Numbered from the stretch's first letter, positions 9,477-18,827 are shown. The stretch: DNA of 64,000 nt from Verrucomicrobiia bacterium (GCA_035629175.1 DASPIL010000023.1:62001-126000), one strand, 5' to 3'. A program made the numbers and translations. Notes: generated by a model not told the origin, from the letters alone.

Positions 9477-10460
9477 ATGAAATCGCGTCCCAAGATCATC
9501 GATCGCATTATCGAAGCCATTCGAGAGAACGAAACGTTCTGCATCGTGGGGCACATCCGGCCGGATGGCGATTGCGTCGGATCCCAACTGGGCCTTGCGC
9601 TTGCCCTTCGCGCGGAAGGCAAGAAAGTCACGGTCTGGAACGAGGACACGCTGCCGGACAAGCTGGCCTTCCTCGATCCGGATCACCTGTTTCAACAACC
9701 GAAACCCGGCCAGAAGTTCGACTGCGTCATTGCAACGGATTGCGCAAGCTTCGAGCGGCTCGGCAAGGTGGGCGAGTGCGTGCAGGACCGCAGGTTGTCG
9801 ATCAACATCGATCATCATGCCAGCAATACGCGCTACGCCGACCTCAATTGGGTTTCGCCGCGCGAACCTTCCACCGGTGAATTGATCTACCGCCTGCTGA
9901 AATGCGCCAAGTGGCCCATCACCAAACAGATTTCGGATTGCCTGTTCACCGCGGTCTCGACGGATACAGGTTCGTTCCAATACCCGTCGACGCGTCCTGG
10001 AACGTTTCACGTGGGCGCGGAACTGGTCACACGTGGCGCGAACCTCGCAAAGATTTGCGACGAAGTTTACCAGTCGTATCCCCTGTCGCGCGCGCGGCTG
10101 CTCAAGCACGTTTACAGCAACTTCAAGCTGACGCATGACAACCAGGTTGCGTATTTCTGGCTGAAGAAGTCTGACTACGCGCGCACCGGCGCGGGGAGCG
10201 ATGACAGCGAGGGGCTGATCGATCACATCCGTGCGATCGAGCCTGTGGTTGTGGCGTGTGTCTTTGAGGAACTCGAGCCGGAGTTGACGCGCATCAGCCT
10301 TCGCTCGAAGAACGAAAAAATAAACGTTAACGAAATCGCCGCGCTGTTCGGCGGAGGCGGCCACAAGGCTGCGGCCGGCGCCCGCATTCCAGGCAAGCCG
10401 CTCGCCGTGCAGCGCAGGGTGATCGCCGCCATCCGCAAGGCGCTCGACGCTGCCACATAA
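9477..10460 (+). CDS. nrnA: DHH/DHHA1 phosphoesterase (NrnA-like nanoRNase/pAp phosphatase)
   Basis: 327 aa. The N-terminal DHH domain has GHIRPDGDCVGSQLGL, then TDCAS and the motif NIDHHASN at about residue 110. The C-terminal DHHA1 domain ends in FGGGGHKAAAGA. Proteins of this kind degrade 2-5-mer RNAs and dephosphorylate 3'-phosphoadenosine 5'-phosphate. The gene is commonly found between rbfA and truB. It ends 5 bases before truB, so co-translation is likely. Confidence 0.93.
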   Translation: MKSRPKIIDRIIEAIRENETFCIVGHIRPDGDCVGSQLGLALALRAEGKKVTVWNEDTLPDKLAFLDPDHLFQQPKPGQKFDCVIATDCASFERLGKVGECVQDRRLSINIDHHASNTRYADLNWVSPREPSTGELIYRLLKCAKWPITKQISDCLFTAVSTDTGSFQYPSTRPGTFHVGAELVTRGANLAKICDEVYQSYPLSRARLLKHVYSNFKLTHDNQVAYFWLKKSDYARTGAGSDDSEGLIDHIRAIEPVVVACVFEELEPELTRISLRSKNEKINVNEIAALFGGGGHKAAAGARIPGKPLAVQRRVIAAIRKALDAAT

Positions 10461-10465
10461 CGCTC

Positions 10466-11182
10466 ATGCAAGAGTTCACCGCGCTGGACGGCGCACTGCT
10501 CATCGACAAACCAAGCGGCCCTACCTCTCACGACGTGGTTGACGCCATCCGCCGCAAGTTCGCGATCAAGAAGGTTGGCCATTGCGGCACGCTGGATCCG
10601 AATGCAACGGGGCTGTTGATCATCGTGCTTGGACGCGCGACGAAGCTTTCCGAACGGTTGATGTCCGACGACAAGGTGTATGAAGGAACGCTGCGGCTGG
10701 GCGAATCCACCGACAGCTATGACGCCGACGGTGAACTGACAGGGTCGTTGCCGGTTCCGCCGCTTTCGCTGGCTGAGCTGAACGAGACGGCCGCAGAGTT
10801 TATTGGCGACCTGATGCAAACGCCGCCGATGGTTTCAGCCATCAAGAAGGATGGCGTGCCGCTCTACAAGCTGGCGCGGAAGGGATTGGAAGTTCCGCGA
10901 GAACCGCGGCTGGTGCACATCTACAATTTCCGGTTCACCCAGTACGAAGAACCCCTCGCGACCTTCAAGCTCGCGTGCACGAAGGGAACCTACGTCCGCA
11001 CGGTCGCGCATGAGATGGGCGAAAAACTCGGCTGCGGAGCGCATCTCGCGACCTTGCGGCGAACGGTTTCCGGCAAGTTCGACGTCGCCGATGCGGCCAC
11101 GCTGGATGCTGTGCTGAAACTCTCGGCGGCCGAGCTCGCAAAGCGCGTGATTCCTTTCCTGAAACTCGCGGCCAACGCGTAG
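10466..11182 (+). CDS. truB: tRNA pseudouridine-55 synthase
   Basis: 238 aa. The catalytic Asp lies in KVGHCGTLDPNATGLL near residue 45, with RATKLSERLMSDDKVYEG after it and CTKGTYVRTVAHEMGEKLG in the second half. TruB makes pseudouridine 55 in the T-loop of tRNAs. It is shorter than the roughly 300-residue enterobacterial protein, so the C-terminal PUA-like extension is probably missing or reduced. Confidence 0.96.
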   Translation: MQEFTALDGALLIDKPSGPTSHDVVDAIRRKFAIKKVGHCGTLDPNATGLLIIVLGRATKLSERLMSDDKVYEGTLRLGESTDSYDADGELTGSLPVPPLSLAELNETAAEFIGDLMQTPPMVSAIKKDGVPLYKLARKGLEVPREPRLVHIYNFRFTQYEEPLATFKLACTKGTYVRTVAHEMGEKLGCGAHLATLRRTVSGKFDVADAATLDAVLKLSAAELAKRVIPFLKLAANA

Positions 11183-11222
11183 GTGCCGATTCCAGGCTGT
11201 TCGACGCGGAATTCTCATTTCG

Positions 11223-12146
11223 GTGAACGTCATCCATAGCGCAACGGAGCTGAAACCTGCGGGACGGAAAGTCTGCGCGGCAATCGGGTTTTTCGACGGA
11301 GTTCATCTCGGCCACCAGCAGATCATTCGGCAAACGATCGCCGACGCGCAGCAACACGGGGCGATTTCTGTCGTTATCACGTTTGACAATCATCCCACGA
11401 CGATCGTGGCACCCGAACGCGCGCCCGCCTTGATTCATCCGCTCGCGCAGCGCTTGCGAACGATTGAGTCTTTTGGAGTTCACACGCTGCTGCTGCTGCA
11501 TTTCGATCGCGATTTCAGCCAACAACCGGCCGAGGATTTCATTGCCAGCCTCGCGCGTGACCTCGGCCGCATCCACAGCCTGTGCGTCGGGGCGAACTTT
11601 ACGTTCGGCCATCAGCGTGGCGGAAACGTTGCGTTGCTGGAACGCATGGGAAAGAGTCTGGGTTTTGCGGTGCATGGGCTGGCCGCGGTGGCGCTCGACG
11701 GCAAGACGATCAGCAGCACGCGCGTCCGTGAAGCGATCCGCAATGGCGATTTGGATGCCGCAGGGCAGATGCTGGGTCGCGCCTACTCGATCAGCGCGGC
11801 GGTCGAAGAGGGCGATCGACTTGGATCGCGCATTGGCTTTCCCACAGCGAACCTCAGCGTGCGCGGGTTGGTGCTTCCTCCCAACGGGGTGTATGCAGCG
11901 CAGGCGATCATCGGAGGCGCAACACATCGCTGCGTGTTGAACATCGGCGTGCGACCCACGCTCGAGACCAGGAATCCCGCGACGCGGCTTGAAGTGCATG
12001 TCCTGGATTTCAGCGGCGACCTGTATGGCCAGGAATTGGAAGTCGTGTTCGGTGAAAAACTTCGCGAGGAGCAGAAGTTCGGATCACTTGCGCAGTTGCA
12101 GGAGCAAATTGCCAGGGACGTGGCGGCTGCCCGATTGGCCGGCTGA
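11223..12146 (+). CDS. ribF: Bifunctional riboflavin kinase/FAD synthetase
   Basis: 307 aa starting at a GTG (11223). The N-terminal FMN adenylyltransferase domain shows GFFDGVHLGHQQII and FTFGHQRGG. ISSTRVREAIRNGD marks the end of that domain. The C-terminal riboflavin kinase domain carries GSRIGFPTANL and PPNGVYA. It phosphorylates riboflavin to FMN and adenylates FMN to FAD. It closes the nusA operon in the usual place after truB. Confidence 0.96.
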   Translation: MNVIHSATELKPAGRKVCAAIGFFDGVHLGHQQIIRQTIADAQQHGAISVVITFDNHPTTIVAPERAPALIHPLAQRLRTIESFGVHTLLLLHFDRDFSQQPAEDFIASLARDLGRIHSLCVGANFTFGHQRGGNVALLERMGKSLGFAVHGLAAVALDGKTISSTRVREAIRNGDLDAAGQMLGRAYSISAAVEEGDRLGSRIGFPTANLSVRGLVLPPNGVYAAQAIIGGATHRCVLNIGVRPTLETRNPATRLEVHVLDFSGDLYGQELEVVFGEKLREEQKFGSLAQLQEQIARDVAAARLAG

Positions 12147-12275
12147 CATTCGCGAAAATCCCGGGGATGCTGCTCCGTTCTTTCGCGTTCCAAGTCGGGG
12201 GCCGAAAAGACGCGTGAAGACAAACGAAGGCTGGCCTCCTGTTCCGGATTCCGCTACTCAGGTGCAGCATCGCAT

Positions 12276-13709
12276 ATGAACGCAGCCCCGCCCCCAGCTC
12301 GCGAACGCTGGCCTTTCCAGGTCAAGTATATCCTCGGCAACGAAGCCGCGGAGCGGTTCAGTTATTACGGGATGAAGGGCATCCTGGCCTTGTACATCAC
12401 CAACGTGTTGCTGATGACCAAGGATCAGTCGACACACATCATCCACCTGTTCGGTTTCGCCAATTACTTCATGCCGCTTGTCGGCGCGTGGGTGTCGGAT
12501 CGGTTCCTGGGCCGATACAAAACCATTCTTTGGATTTCCCTTTCCTACTGCGTCGGGCATGGCGTGATGGCGTTGAGCGATGTCACCACGACCATTGATG
12601 GAAAAACGATGTGCCTGTACATCGGCCTTGCGCTGATTGCGTTTGGATCAGGCGGAATCAAGCCGTGCGTGTCGGCGTTCATGGGGGATCAATTCAAGCC
12701 TGAACAGCGGCACCTGCTGCAAAAGGCATATGCGGCGTTCTACTGGTCGATCAACCTGGGTTCGACCGCGTCGTTCCTGATCATTCCATGGGTCGCGCGC
12801 AAGCATGGGTATGCGTGGGCGTTTGGAATTCCGGGACTCGCGATGGCGTTCGCAACCTTCGTTTTCTGGCTCGGAACGAAGCATTACGTGATGGTGCCGC
12901 CGGCGCGGACGACGCGGACGGCGGGGTTTCTGCAGGTCCTGTCGTTCACAACTGCGAAGTTTCTCAAGGCTTGGTTGAACCGTGAGCAGCCGAGACAACC
13001 ATTCTGGGACGCGGCGCGCACGAAATTTCGGGAGGATGAAATCGATGCCGCGCGATCAGTCCTGCCGATCCTTTCCATCTTCGCCCTCGCACCGATTTTC
13101 TGGTCGTTGTTCGATCAAACGTTTTCGACGTGGATCCTGCAGGGTGAACAAATGGTGCCGTACCAGCTTGGGGATTTCACGATTGGCCCGGAGGCGATGC
13201 TGACGGCAAACCCGATTCTCGTGATGATTTTCCTGCCGATCCTCACGTGGGGCGTCTATCCGATGCTTGGCAAGTGGGCGACGCCGCTTCGGCGCATGTC
13301 GGCCGGAATGTTCCTGGCAGGCGGGTCATTCATCGTAGTGGCGATGATGCAGACACGGATCGACCAGGAGGGCGCCCAGTTGAGCGTCCTGTGGCAAATC
13401 GTTCCCTACATCATCATCACGATTGCGGAAGTCCTCTTTTCAACAACGGGACTTGAGTTTGCGTTCCGCGAAGCCGCGCCGTCGATGAAGAGCACGATCC
13501 TGGGTTTCTGGAATCTGACCGTGGCATTGGGCAACCTGCTCGTAAGCGTGCTCACGTCAGTGCTTGCCGTTGGGGATAGTGGCTCGGAATCGGTCAGCGC
13601 GGGTCGGTTTATGTTGTATGCGGCGATGACCTTTGGCGTCGCAGTGGTCTTTGCGATCGTGGCGTCGTTTTATAAGTATCGCGATCCAAGTGCAGCGCTG
13701 GGCAAGTGA
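12276..13709 (+). CDS. POT-family proton-coupled di/tripeptide transporter
   Basis: 477 aa with about 12-14 membrane segments. The N-terminal helix has NEAAERFSYYGMKGIL (ExxERFxYYG motif for proton coupling and substrate). The signature FYWSINLGS lies at about residue 155. Both are diagnostic of the PTR2/POT family, which imports small peptides with protons across the inner membrane. The stop lies only 14 bases from the end of the convergent OPT transporter, so two unrelated peptide-transporter families sit tail to tail. Confidence 0.93.
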   Translation: MNAAPPPARERWPFQVKYILGNEAAERFSYYGMKGILALYITNVLLMTKDQSTHIIHLFGFANYFMPLVGAWVSDRFLGRYKTILWISLSYCVGHGVMALSDVTTTIDGKTMCLYIGLALIAFGSGGIKPCVSAFMGDQFKPEQRHLLQKAYAAFYWSINLGSTASFLIIPWVARKHGYAWAFGIPGLAMAFATFVFWLGTKHYVMVPPARTTRTAGFLQVLSFTTAKFLKAWLNREQPRQPFWDAARTKFREDEIDAARSVLPILSIFALAPIFWSLFDQTFSTWILQGEQMVPYQLGDFTIGPEAMLTANPILVMIFLPILTWGVYPMLGKWATPLRRMSAGMFLAGGSFIVVAMMQTRIDQEGAQLSVLWQIVPYIIITIAEVLFSTTGLEFAFREAAPSMKSTILGFWNLTVALGNLLVSVLTSVLAVGDSGSESVSAGRFMLYAAMTFGVAVVFAIVASFYKYRDPSAALGK

Positions 13710-13723
13710 CGCGGGTGATCTGA

Positions 13724-15667
13724 TCAGCCGAAGAGCCGTTTCAACAGCTCGGGCCCGTTTCCCCACAAAACGAGGAGGACGCCCATGAGCGAACCGCCCG
13801 CGATGATTCCAGACGCGACTGGGAACGTGAATTCCTCCGCGGCGTTTGGCGCCTTCTTTTGGACGGCGTAGGCGATCACTGCGCCGATGAAAAACAGGAG
13901 CGCGTAATACCATTGAAACACCCACGCCAGCCCTGCGGCTGCGGCGGACGGGTAGTAGGCCCGGCCTTTTGGAAACAGAACGGGAAGGAGGGCGAATAGT
14001 GCGCCCACGGCGCCCCCAACCCCGATGGACCAGATCTTCACCGGTTCCAAGGCGCTCAAGCCAACACTGAGGGCTTTCGCAACAGCGGCCCAGGTTTGCG
14101 CAGCCGGCGCGGGAAATTGTTCCGTTCCAAGCACTGAGGCATCGGGGACGAGGGCGCGAAACGCAAACACGGTCACGAACGTTCCGACGAAAATTCCGGC
14201 GAACTGTGCGATGAATTGCTTTCGCGGATTGGCGCCAAGCAAATAGCCGCTTTTGAGATCCACGAGCAGGTCAGCGGAAGACGCGGCCGCCGCAGACGTG
14301 ATGTTCGCGCTCATGAGGTTCACGTTGATGTTCCCCGGGTTGATCGCACCAAACGTCAGTTGCGTCACCTTGCCCAACGGCCCGATGGGAGTGACATCCG
14401 TTTCGCCCGTGATGCGGCAGGCGACCAGGGCGAGCGCGAACGAGAGCACCACCGCAAGAAGGCTTTGCCAATACGGCATGTCGAACGAAATCTTCGCAAG
14501 CCAGGCGAGCGTAATGAGCGCGATGAATTGACCCGCTGCGAACCAGCTCATCGGGGTCTCGATGCGTTCCATCGGGTCGTTGGATGCCTTCTTCGTGGTG
14601 AACATCGAAGTCAGCGAACGAAACGCGCGAACGACGCTGCTCCACTGCAGCAGAAAGCTGAGGACCCCGCCCGACACCATGCACGCCGTGCCGCCCCAGA
14701 GTGTCCATTGGACAAGATCGCGGAAGCCGCTGGTGGTGACGACGCCCTGTTGTTGCAGGATGGGCACAAAGACGCCCCAACAGAGAGTTCCGCTGATGAA
14801 CATGGTGGCGCAGACGCGCATTCCTGTGATGGCTCCGGCAGCAACAAAGATGGCATCCCAGGAGAAGACGATCGTTCGGCCGCTCCACGCTGCGTAATTG
14901 TCGCCAAGCAACGCCTTCTGGGCGTTCGACAGCAGCGCGCTGCTCGAGAACCGCTCCTCAAGCTGCGGCGCGACGCGTGAGAGAAGGCCGAAACCTTCAG
15001 CCCAGAACTTGTCGATGGCGGCAAGAATGCCCGAGATGAAGAGCGCCTTTGCGGCTCGCAGGCCTTTGCCGGAATGCGAATGCAGGGCACGCAGCGTTTC
15101 CGCGGCTGCAATGCCGCTGGGAAATCGAAGCTGCTCCACGTTGATCATCTGGCGCTTCATCGGTATGGCCATCGTCACCCCAAGCACCGCAAGAAAGAAA
15201 ACCCAGGCAAGCATCAGGCCCAGGGACATTTGCGTGTTGTTGAGAATGACGAAAGCGGCAAACGCGGAGATCAATGTCCCACCCGTCGAATAACCCGCGG
15301 AACTGGCCGTGGATTGCATGCAATTATTCTCGAGGATCGTCATCGGCCGCCGTGCGATCCGAATTTTATGGAGCGTCGTCCAGATGGCGTAGGAAAGGAT
15401 GCAGGCGGTGATTGCGACGCCGAAACCCCAGCCGGCCTTCAGTCCGATATAAAGATTGGTCAGCGAAAGCACACCGCCGAGAGCGGAGCCCATGATCACT
15501 GCGCGCCAGGTGAGTTGGGGCATCGAATCGCCGCGCCCTTTGTACACCTGCTCGAACCATTGGCGCTCGATCTCTTCGGGAGTTCCCTTGAATCCCTGGA
15601 TCGGAAGTGTGAATTCGTGCGCCGATGCTGCAGGAGCGTCGCTGCCGGAACCAGATTCGGATTGCAT
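13724..15667 (-). CDS. OPT-family oligopeptide transporter
   Basis: 647 aa from the ATG at 15667. The open frame continues upstream to 16063, but those residues are Arg/Cys/Ser-rich and lie in an intergenic repeat region, so they are not coding. After a short cytoplasmic tail (EFTLPIQGFKGTPEEIERQWFE) come about 14-16 membrane segments, including TNLYIGLKAGWGFGVAITA and FPSGIAAAETLRALHS. OPT proteins move oligopeptides or metal-siderophore complexes; which one applies here cannot be told. Confidence 0.9.
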   Translation of the reverse strand: MQSESGSGSDAPAASAHEFTLPIQGFKGTPEEIERQWFEQVYKGRGDSMPQLTWRAVIMGSALGGVLSLTNLYIGLKAGWGFGVAITACILSYAIWTTLHKIRIARRPMTILENNCMQSTASSAGYSTGGTLISAFAAFVILNNTQMSLGLMLAWVFFLAVLGVTMAIPMKRQMINVEQLRFPSGIAAAETLRALHSHSGKGLRAAKALFISGILAAIDKFWAEGFGLLSRVAPQLEERFSSSALLSNAQKALLGDNYAAWSGRTIVFSWDAIFVAAGAITGMRVCATMFISGTLCWGVFVPILQQQGVVTTSGFRDLVQWTLWGGTACMVSGGVLSFLLQWSSVVRAFRSLTSMFTTKKASNDPMERIETPMSWFAAGQFIALITLAWLAKISFDMPYWQSLLAVVLSFALALVACRITGETDVTPIGPLGKVTQLTFGAINPGNINVNLMSANITSAAAASSADLLVDLKSGYLLGANPRKQFIAQFAGIFVGTFVTVFAFRALVPDASVLGTEQFPAPAAQTWAAVAKALSVGLSALEPVKIWSIGVGGAVGALFALLPVLFPKGRAYYPSAAAAGLAWVFQWYYALLFFIGAVIAYAVQKKAPNAAEEFTFPVASGIIAGGSLMGVLLVLWGNGPELLKRLFG

Positions 15668-15862
15668 GCGGCAAGAATTCCCCAGCCAACGCGGCGGAGC
15701 GACTCTTTTTTCGGGCACAGACCTCCAGGTTCTCGGCCAGAGCGGCGACTTGCAGTCGGCTTCCGATGACAAGAACCGATCGTGCGCACATTGAGAGTTG
15801 TGTCGATGCAACAAAAAAGTCCAACGCGCCACGAATTCCGCCGCGGGAAAAAATGAAGCGCT

Positions 15863-15878
15863 GCAAGTCGGCGCTCCG
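15863..15878. repeat. Copy of a dispersed intergenic repeat (16-base core)
   Basis: GCAAGTCGGCGCTCCG occurs here and again, base for base, at 56244-56259, both times between genes. The flanks (a further GTCG/GGTCGG stretch) are also similar. It appears to be a small genomic repeat family rather than a gene part. Confidence 0.6.
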
Positions 15879-15923
15879 CTGTCGCGGTCGGGGGAGACGT
15901 GCTGTGACCTTCGTAATGGATCG

Positions 15924-16511
15924 CTACGGGACTCGCAGCTTCTTTCGCCACCAAAACATTCTCTCGAGTCCCGTGCGGTTTGGATACGACCGCGGCACCC
16001 AGTCTTCGAGCAACTCAAAGCCCGCAGAGAAGCGTCGCAATTGTTCTTCGCGATCTGTTCCAAACGGCGGCCCGTCGGTGTCAGGAATGAAATAGTTCAC
16101 CGCGAGAAAATGGCCACCGGGTTTCAGCCAGCGCAGAGCCGCTTCAACGTATGCGTCGCGTTCAGAAGGTTGAATGGCGCAGAACAGTGTGTGCTCAAAG
16201 ATCCAGTCGAATTGCCGAGGAAGGGTGTCGCGAAGAAAATCACCGTGCTGAAAATGCGCGCGCAATCCTGCGGCTTCAGTTTTCTCGCGCGCCAATCGAA
16301 TCCCGCTCGGCGCGAGGTCGAATCCGTAAACGTCAAAACCGGCCGCAGCCCACGCGCGGACGTCGTGGCCTGTGCCGCAGCCGGGAACGCAAACCGTGCC
16401 TTTTTCCAGCTTGTGTGAGGCCAGAAAATCCACGAGGCCGGGTGAGGCCTCGCCTTTGTCCCAACGCAGGTCGCCTGCCTGATAGAGGCTTTCCCAATAT
16501 TGCTCGCTCAT
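15924..16511 (-). CDS. TPMT-family SAM-dependent methyltransferase
   Basis: 195 aa from the ATG at 16511 (MSEQYWESLYQAGD); an ATG four codons upstream is possible but overlaps a repeat. The SAM-binding motif is CVPGCGTGHDVRAWA near residue 45, followed by YGFDLAPSGIRLA. EHTLFCAIQPSERDAYVEA is typical of the thiopurine methyltransferase family. Substrates could be thiols, selenium or tellurium compounds, or small metabolites; the sequence does not decide. Confidence 0.85.
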   Translation of the reverse strand: MSEQYWESLYQAGDLRWDKGEASPGLVDFLASHKLEKGTVCVPGCGTGHDVRAWAAAGFDVYGFDLAPSGIRLAREKTEAAGLRAHFQHGDFLRDTLPRQFDWIFEHTLFCAIQPSERDAYVEAALRWLKPGGHFLAVNYFIPDTDGPPFGTDREEQLRRFSAGFELLEDWVPRSYPNRTGLERMFWWRKKLRVP

Positions 16512-16522
16512 AAAATACGGCA

Positions 16523-16540
16523 CAGACTTGGAGGTCTGCG
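16523..16540. repeat. Short palindromic intergenic repeat
   Basis: CAGAC (16523-16527) and GTCTG (16534-16538) form a hairpin around TTGGAG. The 11-mer GGAGGTCTGCG (16530-16540) recurs at 19942-19952 in another intergenic region, followed by C/A-TAC in both. The copy here abuts the lolD-like gene, whose TAG stop (16541-16543) lies in the repeat edge. Confidence 0.5.
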
Positions 16541-17239
16541 CTACGGCTCAATCTGGCCATCAACAAGATGCACCACCTTCGGCGCCCGTGCTGCAACCGA
16601 CGCGTCGTGCGTGGCAATGACGAGCGTGGTTTTCCGCTCGGACACCAGCGAGCACAGCAGGTTGATGATTTCGTTGCCTGTGTGGGAATCCAGGTTTCCG
16701 GTCGGTTCATCGGCGAGGATCAAGTCAGGTTCGTTGATCAGGGCGCGCGCAATCGCGACGCGCTGCCGTTCGCCACCGGACAGTTCGTTCGGACGATGTT
16801 CGACGCGATCCTTCAAGCCAACCTGTTCCAGCAACTGGCGTCCACGCGCCCTGGCCTTGTCCGCTGGGACTCGTGCAATACGCGCGGGCAGGCAGACGTT
16901 CTCCAGCGCGTCGAGCTCGGGCATCAGATGAAATGCCTGGAAAACGAAGCCGACGCGGGTGCGTCGCAGTTCGGCCAATTTTGCTGGTGCGAAGCGCGCG
17001 AGGTTTTGTCCGCCAAACCAGATCTCACCCGTGTCGGGTGTGTCCAATCCCCCCAACAAATGCAGGAGTGTGCTTTTGCCTGCGCCTGATGCCCCGCGCA
17101 GTGCGACAAATTCCCCGCGCGCCACGCTGATGCTCAGATCACGCAACACGGTGAGCGAACGGCGGCCCAGCGAGTACGTCTTGCTGACGCCCTGGGCGGA
17201 GACCAGCGTTTCCACGGAGTGCGATCGGGAATCACTCAT
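16541..17239 (-). CDS. lolD: LolD-type ABC transporter ATP-binding protein
   Basis: 232 aa from the ATG at 17239, chosen because it overlaps the stop of the permease gene by 8 bases (coupled translation). Walker A is GASGAGKST, the signature LSGGERQRVAIARAL, Walker B LILADEPTGNLD, and the H-loop VIATHD. FVFQAFHLMPELDALENV is characteristic of the LolD/MacB branch. With the neighbouring permease it should extract lipoproteins from the inner membrane for transfer to the outer membrane. MacB-like efflux is the alternative. Confidence 0.85.
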   Translation of the reverse strand: MSDSRSHSVETLVSAQGVSKTYSLGRRSLTVLRDLSISVARGEFVALRGASGAGKSTLLHLLGGLDTPDTGEIWFGGQNLARFAPAKLAELRRTRVGFVFQAFHLMPELDALENVCLPARIARVPADKARARGRQLLEQVGLKDRVEHRPNELSGGERQRVAIARALINEPDLILADEPTGNLDSHTGNEIINLLCSLVSERKTTLVIATHDASVAARAPKVVHLVDGQIEP

Positions 17240-18500
17240 AACGCAGCGCCTCCACCGGGTTGAGACGGCTTGCGTGCCACGCAGGAAACGCCGCGGCACA
17301 AAGGCAGATCAGCAGCGATCCCCCGCAGATGATCACGATGTCGCCGGGCACGATCAGCGCGGGCAACTGGGTGAAACCATAGATGTCCGCCGGGAACAGT
17401 TCCATTCCTGTAGCGCTGCGCATCATGCGCAGGAAACCGTTGCGATACGTGAGCAGCAGCAGTCCGCCGATTGTTCCTGTGATGATCCCCATCACGCTGA
17501 CAATCAGGCTCTGTCCCATGAACACCCACATCACCTGGCGATTCGAAGCGCCAATGGCTTTCATCATTCCGATTTCGCGCGTCTTCATCACCACGAACGT
17601 GATGGTCGTGCAGGTGATTCCGAATGCGGCGACGATGACAATGAAGAAGAGGATGTAGAGCATCACGTTTTTCTCCACGAGCACCGCGGAAAGCAGCGCG
17701 CTGTCCTCAAGCCACGTCTTGATCGTGAGCCGCGGATCCAGCGTGCGCGCGAGTTGTGCCCGAACGGGGAAGGCGAGTTGCGGGTCGTCCAGCACCACCG
17801 TGATCGCGTGAACGCTGTCGTCGAGTTCGTACATGTCCTGGGCATTCTCCAGCGACGCGACGATCATGTTCAGGTTGTACTCCTCAAAACCCACATTGAA
17901 GATTCCGCGTACTTCGTATTCATCGGAAAGCACGACCTCCTCTTCGCCTTGCTCGCGACTCTCCTTCATTCGCTCGATGTGTTTGGGAGAATAAATATCG
18001 ATTCGATCGCCGACGCCTGCTCCGAGCCGGGACGCGAGCGCCGTTCCGATCAGAATGCTGCGCCCACCGAGGTCGAATTCACCGTGAACAATGTTCGTGG
18101 AAAGCGAACTGAAACGGCCTTCGGTTTCGAGGTCGAAGCCGCGAATATTCGGGGCCCAACGGGCCGATTGTCCGTTCTCGAGGCGATATTCCACGAGGAC
18201 AGGGCCCATGATAAGCGGGGCGACGCCCTTGACGTGTTTGTTGGTGGCGACCTGTTTCATCAGCTCGCGGTAATCGGGCAGGGTGGAGCCCGATTCATGG
18301 ATGCTGATGTGCGGGTTGAGGCGCAGGATGATGTCGCGGAGTTCCTGCCCGAAGCCTGTCATGACGCTGATGACGATGATCAGAACGGCGACGCCGAGTG
18401 CGACGCCGATGACCGAGATGAGCGTAATGACTGAAACGAACGTGCGTTTCGGCCGCAGGTAACGCAGCGCGAGCAACAGTTCGAAGGGCAGTCCAGACAT
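17232..18500 (-). CDS. LolC/LolE-type lipoprotein-releasing permease
   Basis: 422 aa. There is one N-terminal membrane segment (about 22-48, VITLISVIGVALGVAVLIIV), then a large periplasmic domain of about 220 residues. Three C-terminal FtsX-type helices follow; the last is around the IVPGDIVIICGGSLLICLCA segment. This is the LolC/E layout rather than the MacB one. A single permease gene suggests a homodimer (LolF-like) unless a partner lies elsewhere. It is the first gene of a two-gene operon with the ATPase. Confidence 0.87.
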   Translation of the reverse strand: MSGLPFELLLALRYLRPKRTFVSVITLISVIGVALGVAVLIIVISVMTGFGQELRDIILRLNPHISIHESGSTLPDYRELMKQVATNKHVKGVAPLIMGPVLVEYRLENGQSARWAPNIRGFDLETEGRFSSLSTNIVHGEFDLGGRSILIGTALASRLGAGVGDRIDIYSPKHIERMKESREQGEEEVVLSDEYEVRGIFNVGFEEYNLNMIVASLENAQDMYELDDSVHAITVVLDDPQLAFPVRAQLARTLDPRLTIKTWLEDSALLSAVLVEKNVMLYILFFIVIVAAFGITCTTITFVVMKTREIGMMKAIGASNRQVMWVFMGQSLIVSVMGIITGTIGGLLLLTYRNGFLRMMRSATGMELFPADIYGFTQLPALIVPGDIVIICGGSLLICLCAAAFPAWHASRLNPVEALRYE

Positions 18501-18827
18501 GCGGCGGAAGCTAAACGGATCGATTCAAAGTTCAAGGTTCAAAGTGGGTTGAGCCTGCAACATTCATTCAGATTAAGAGATGAGCAACCACGAAACACAC
18601 TCATCACACGAAATGGGGCAAGCAAAGATCTGCAGCACGGCGATCCGCTGTTCGGAAATGGCTGGCACAATGCTTTCGAAGGGAACCTGAACGCAAACAA
18701 CCATCCAAAAGAATTCGCAGCATGCGCCGGATGCGGGTAAAGCCGTACGCCAGTTGCATTCAGCGTGCCTGTGCGCTAGTTCTTTGGAGAACCAGCAGCC
18801 GGCCAGGGACAGCATCGACAAATTTTT
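18501..18827. other. Intergenic region, no gene supported
   Basis: 327 bases between the divergent permease and aldo/keto reductase genes. Open frames here are short and lack protein-like composition. TTCAAGGTTCAA at about 18532-18543 is the reverse complement of TTGAACCTTGAA at about 27283-27294, and 'aaccacgaaacacac' near 18588 resembles low-complexity 'cacgaa' repeats seen in environmental genomes. Promoters for both flanking genes should lie here, but no clear -35/-10 pair stood out. Confidence 0.4.

Noticed and set aside
8682-10364. Long minus-strand frame (560 codons) opposite rbfA and nrnA
   Set aside because: Antisense to well-supported genes and without any motif.
15668-16063. N-terminal extension of the OPT transporter frame by 132 codons
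   Set aside because: Arg/Cys/Ser-rich, contains an intergenic repeat and overlaps the end of the methyltransferase gene; the ATG at 15667 gives a normal OPT protein.
16959-18434. Plus-strand frame (491 codons) opposite the lolD/lolC-E genes
   Set aside because: His/Asp/Arg-rich antisense shadow of two clear ABC transporter genes.
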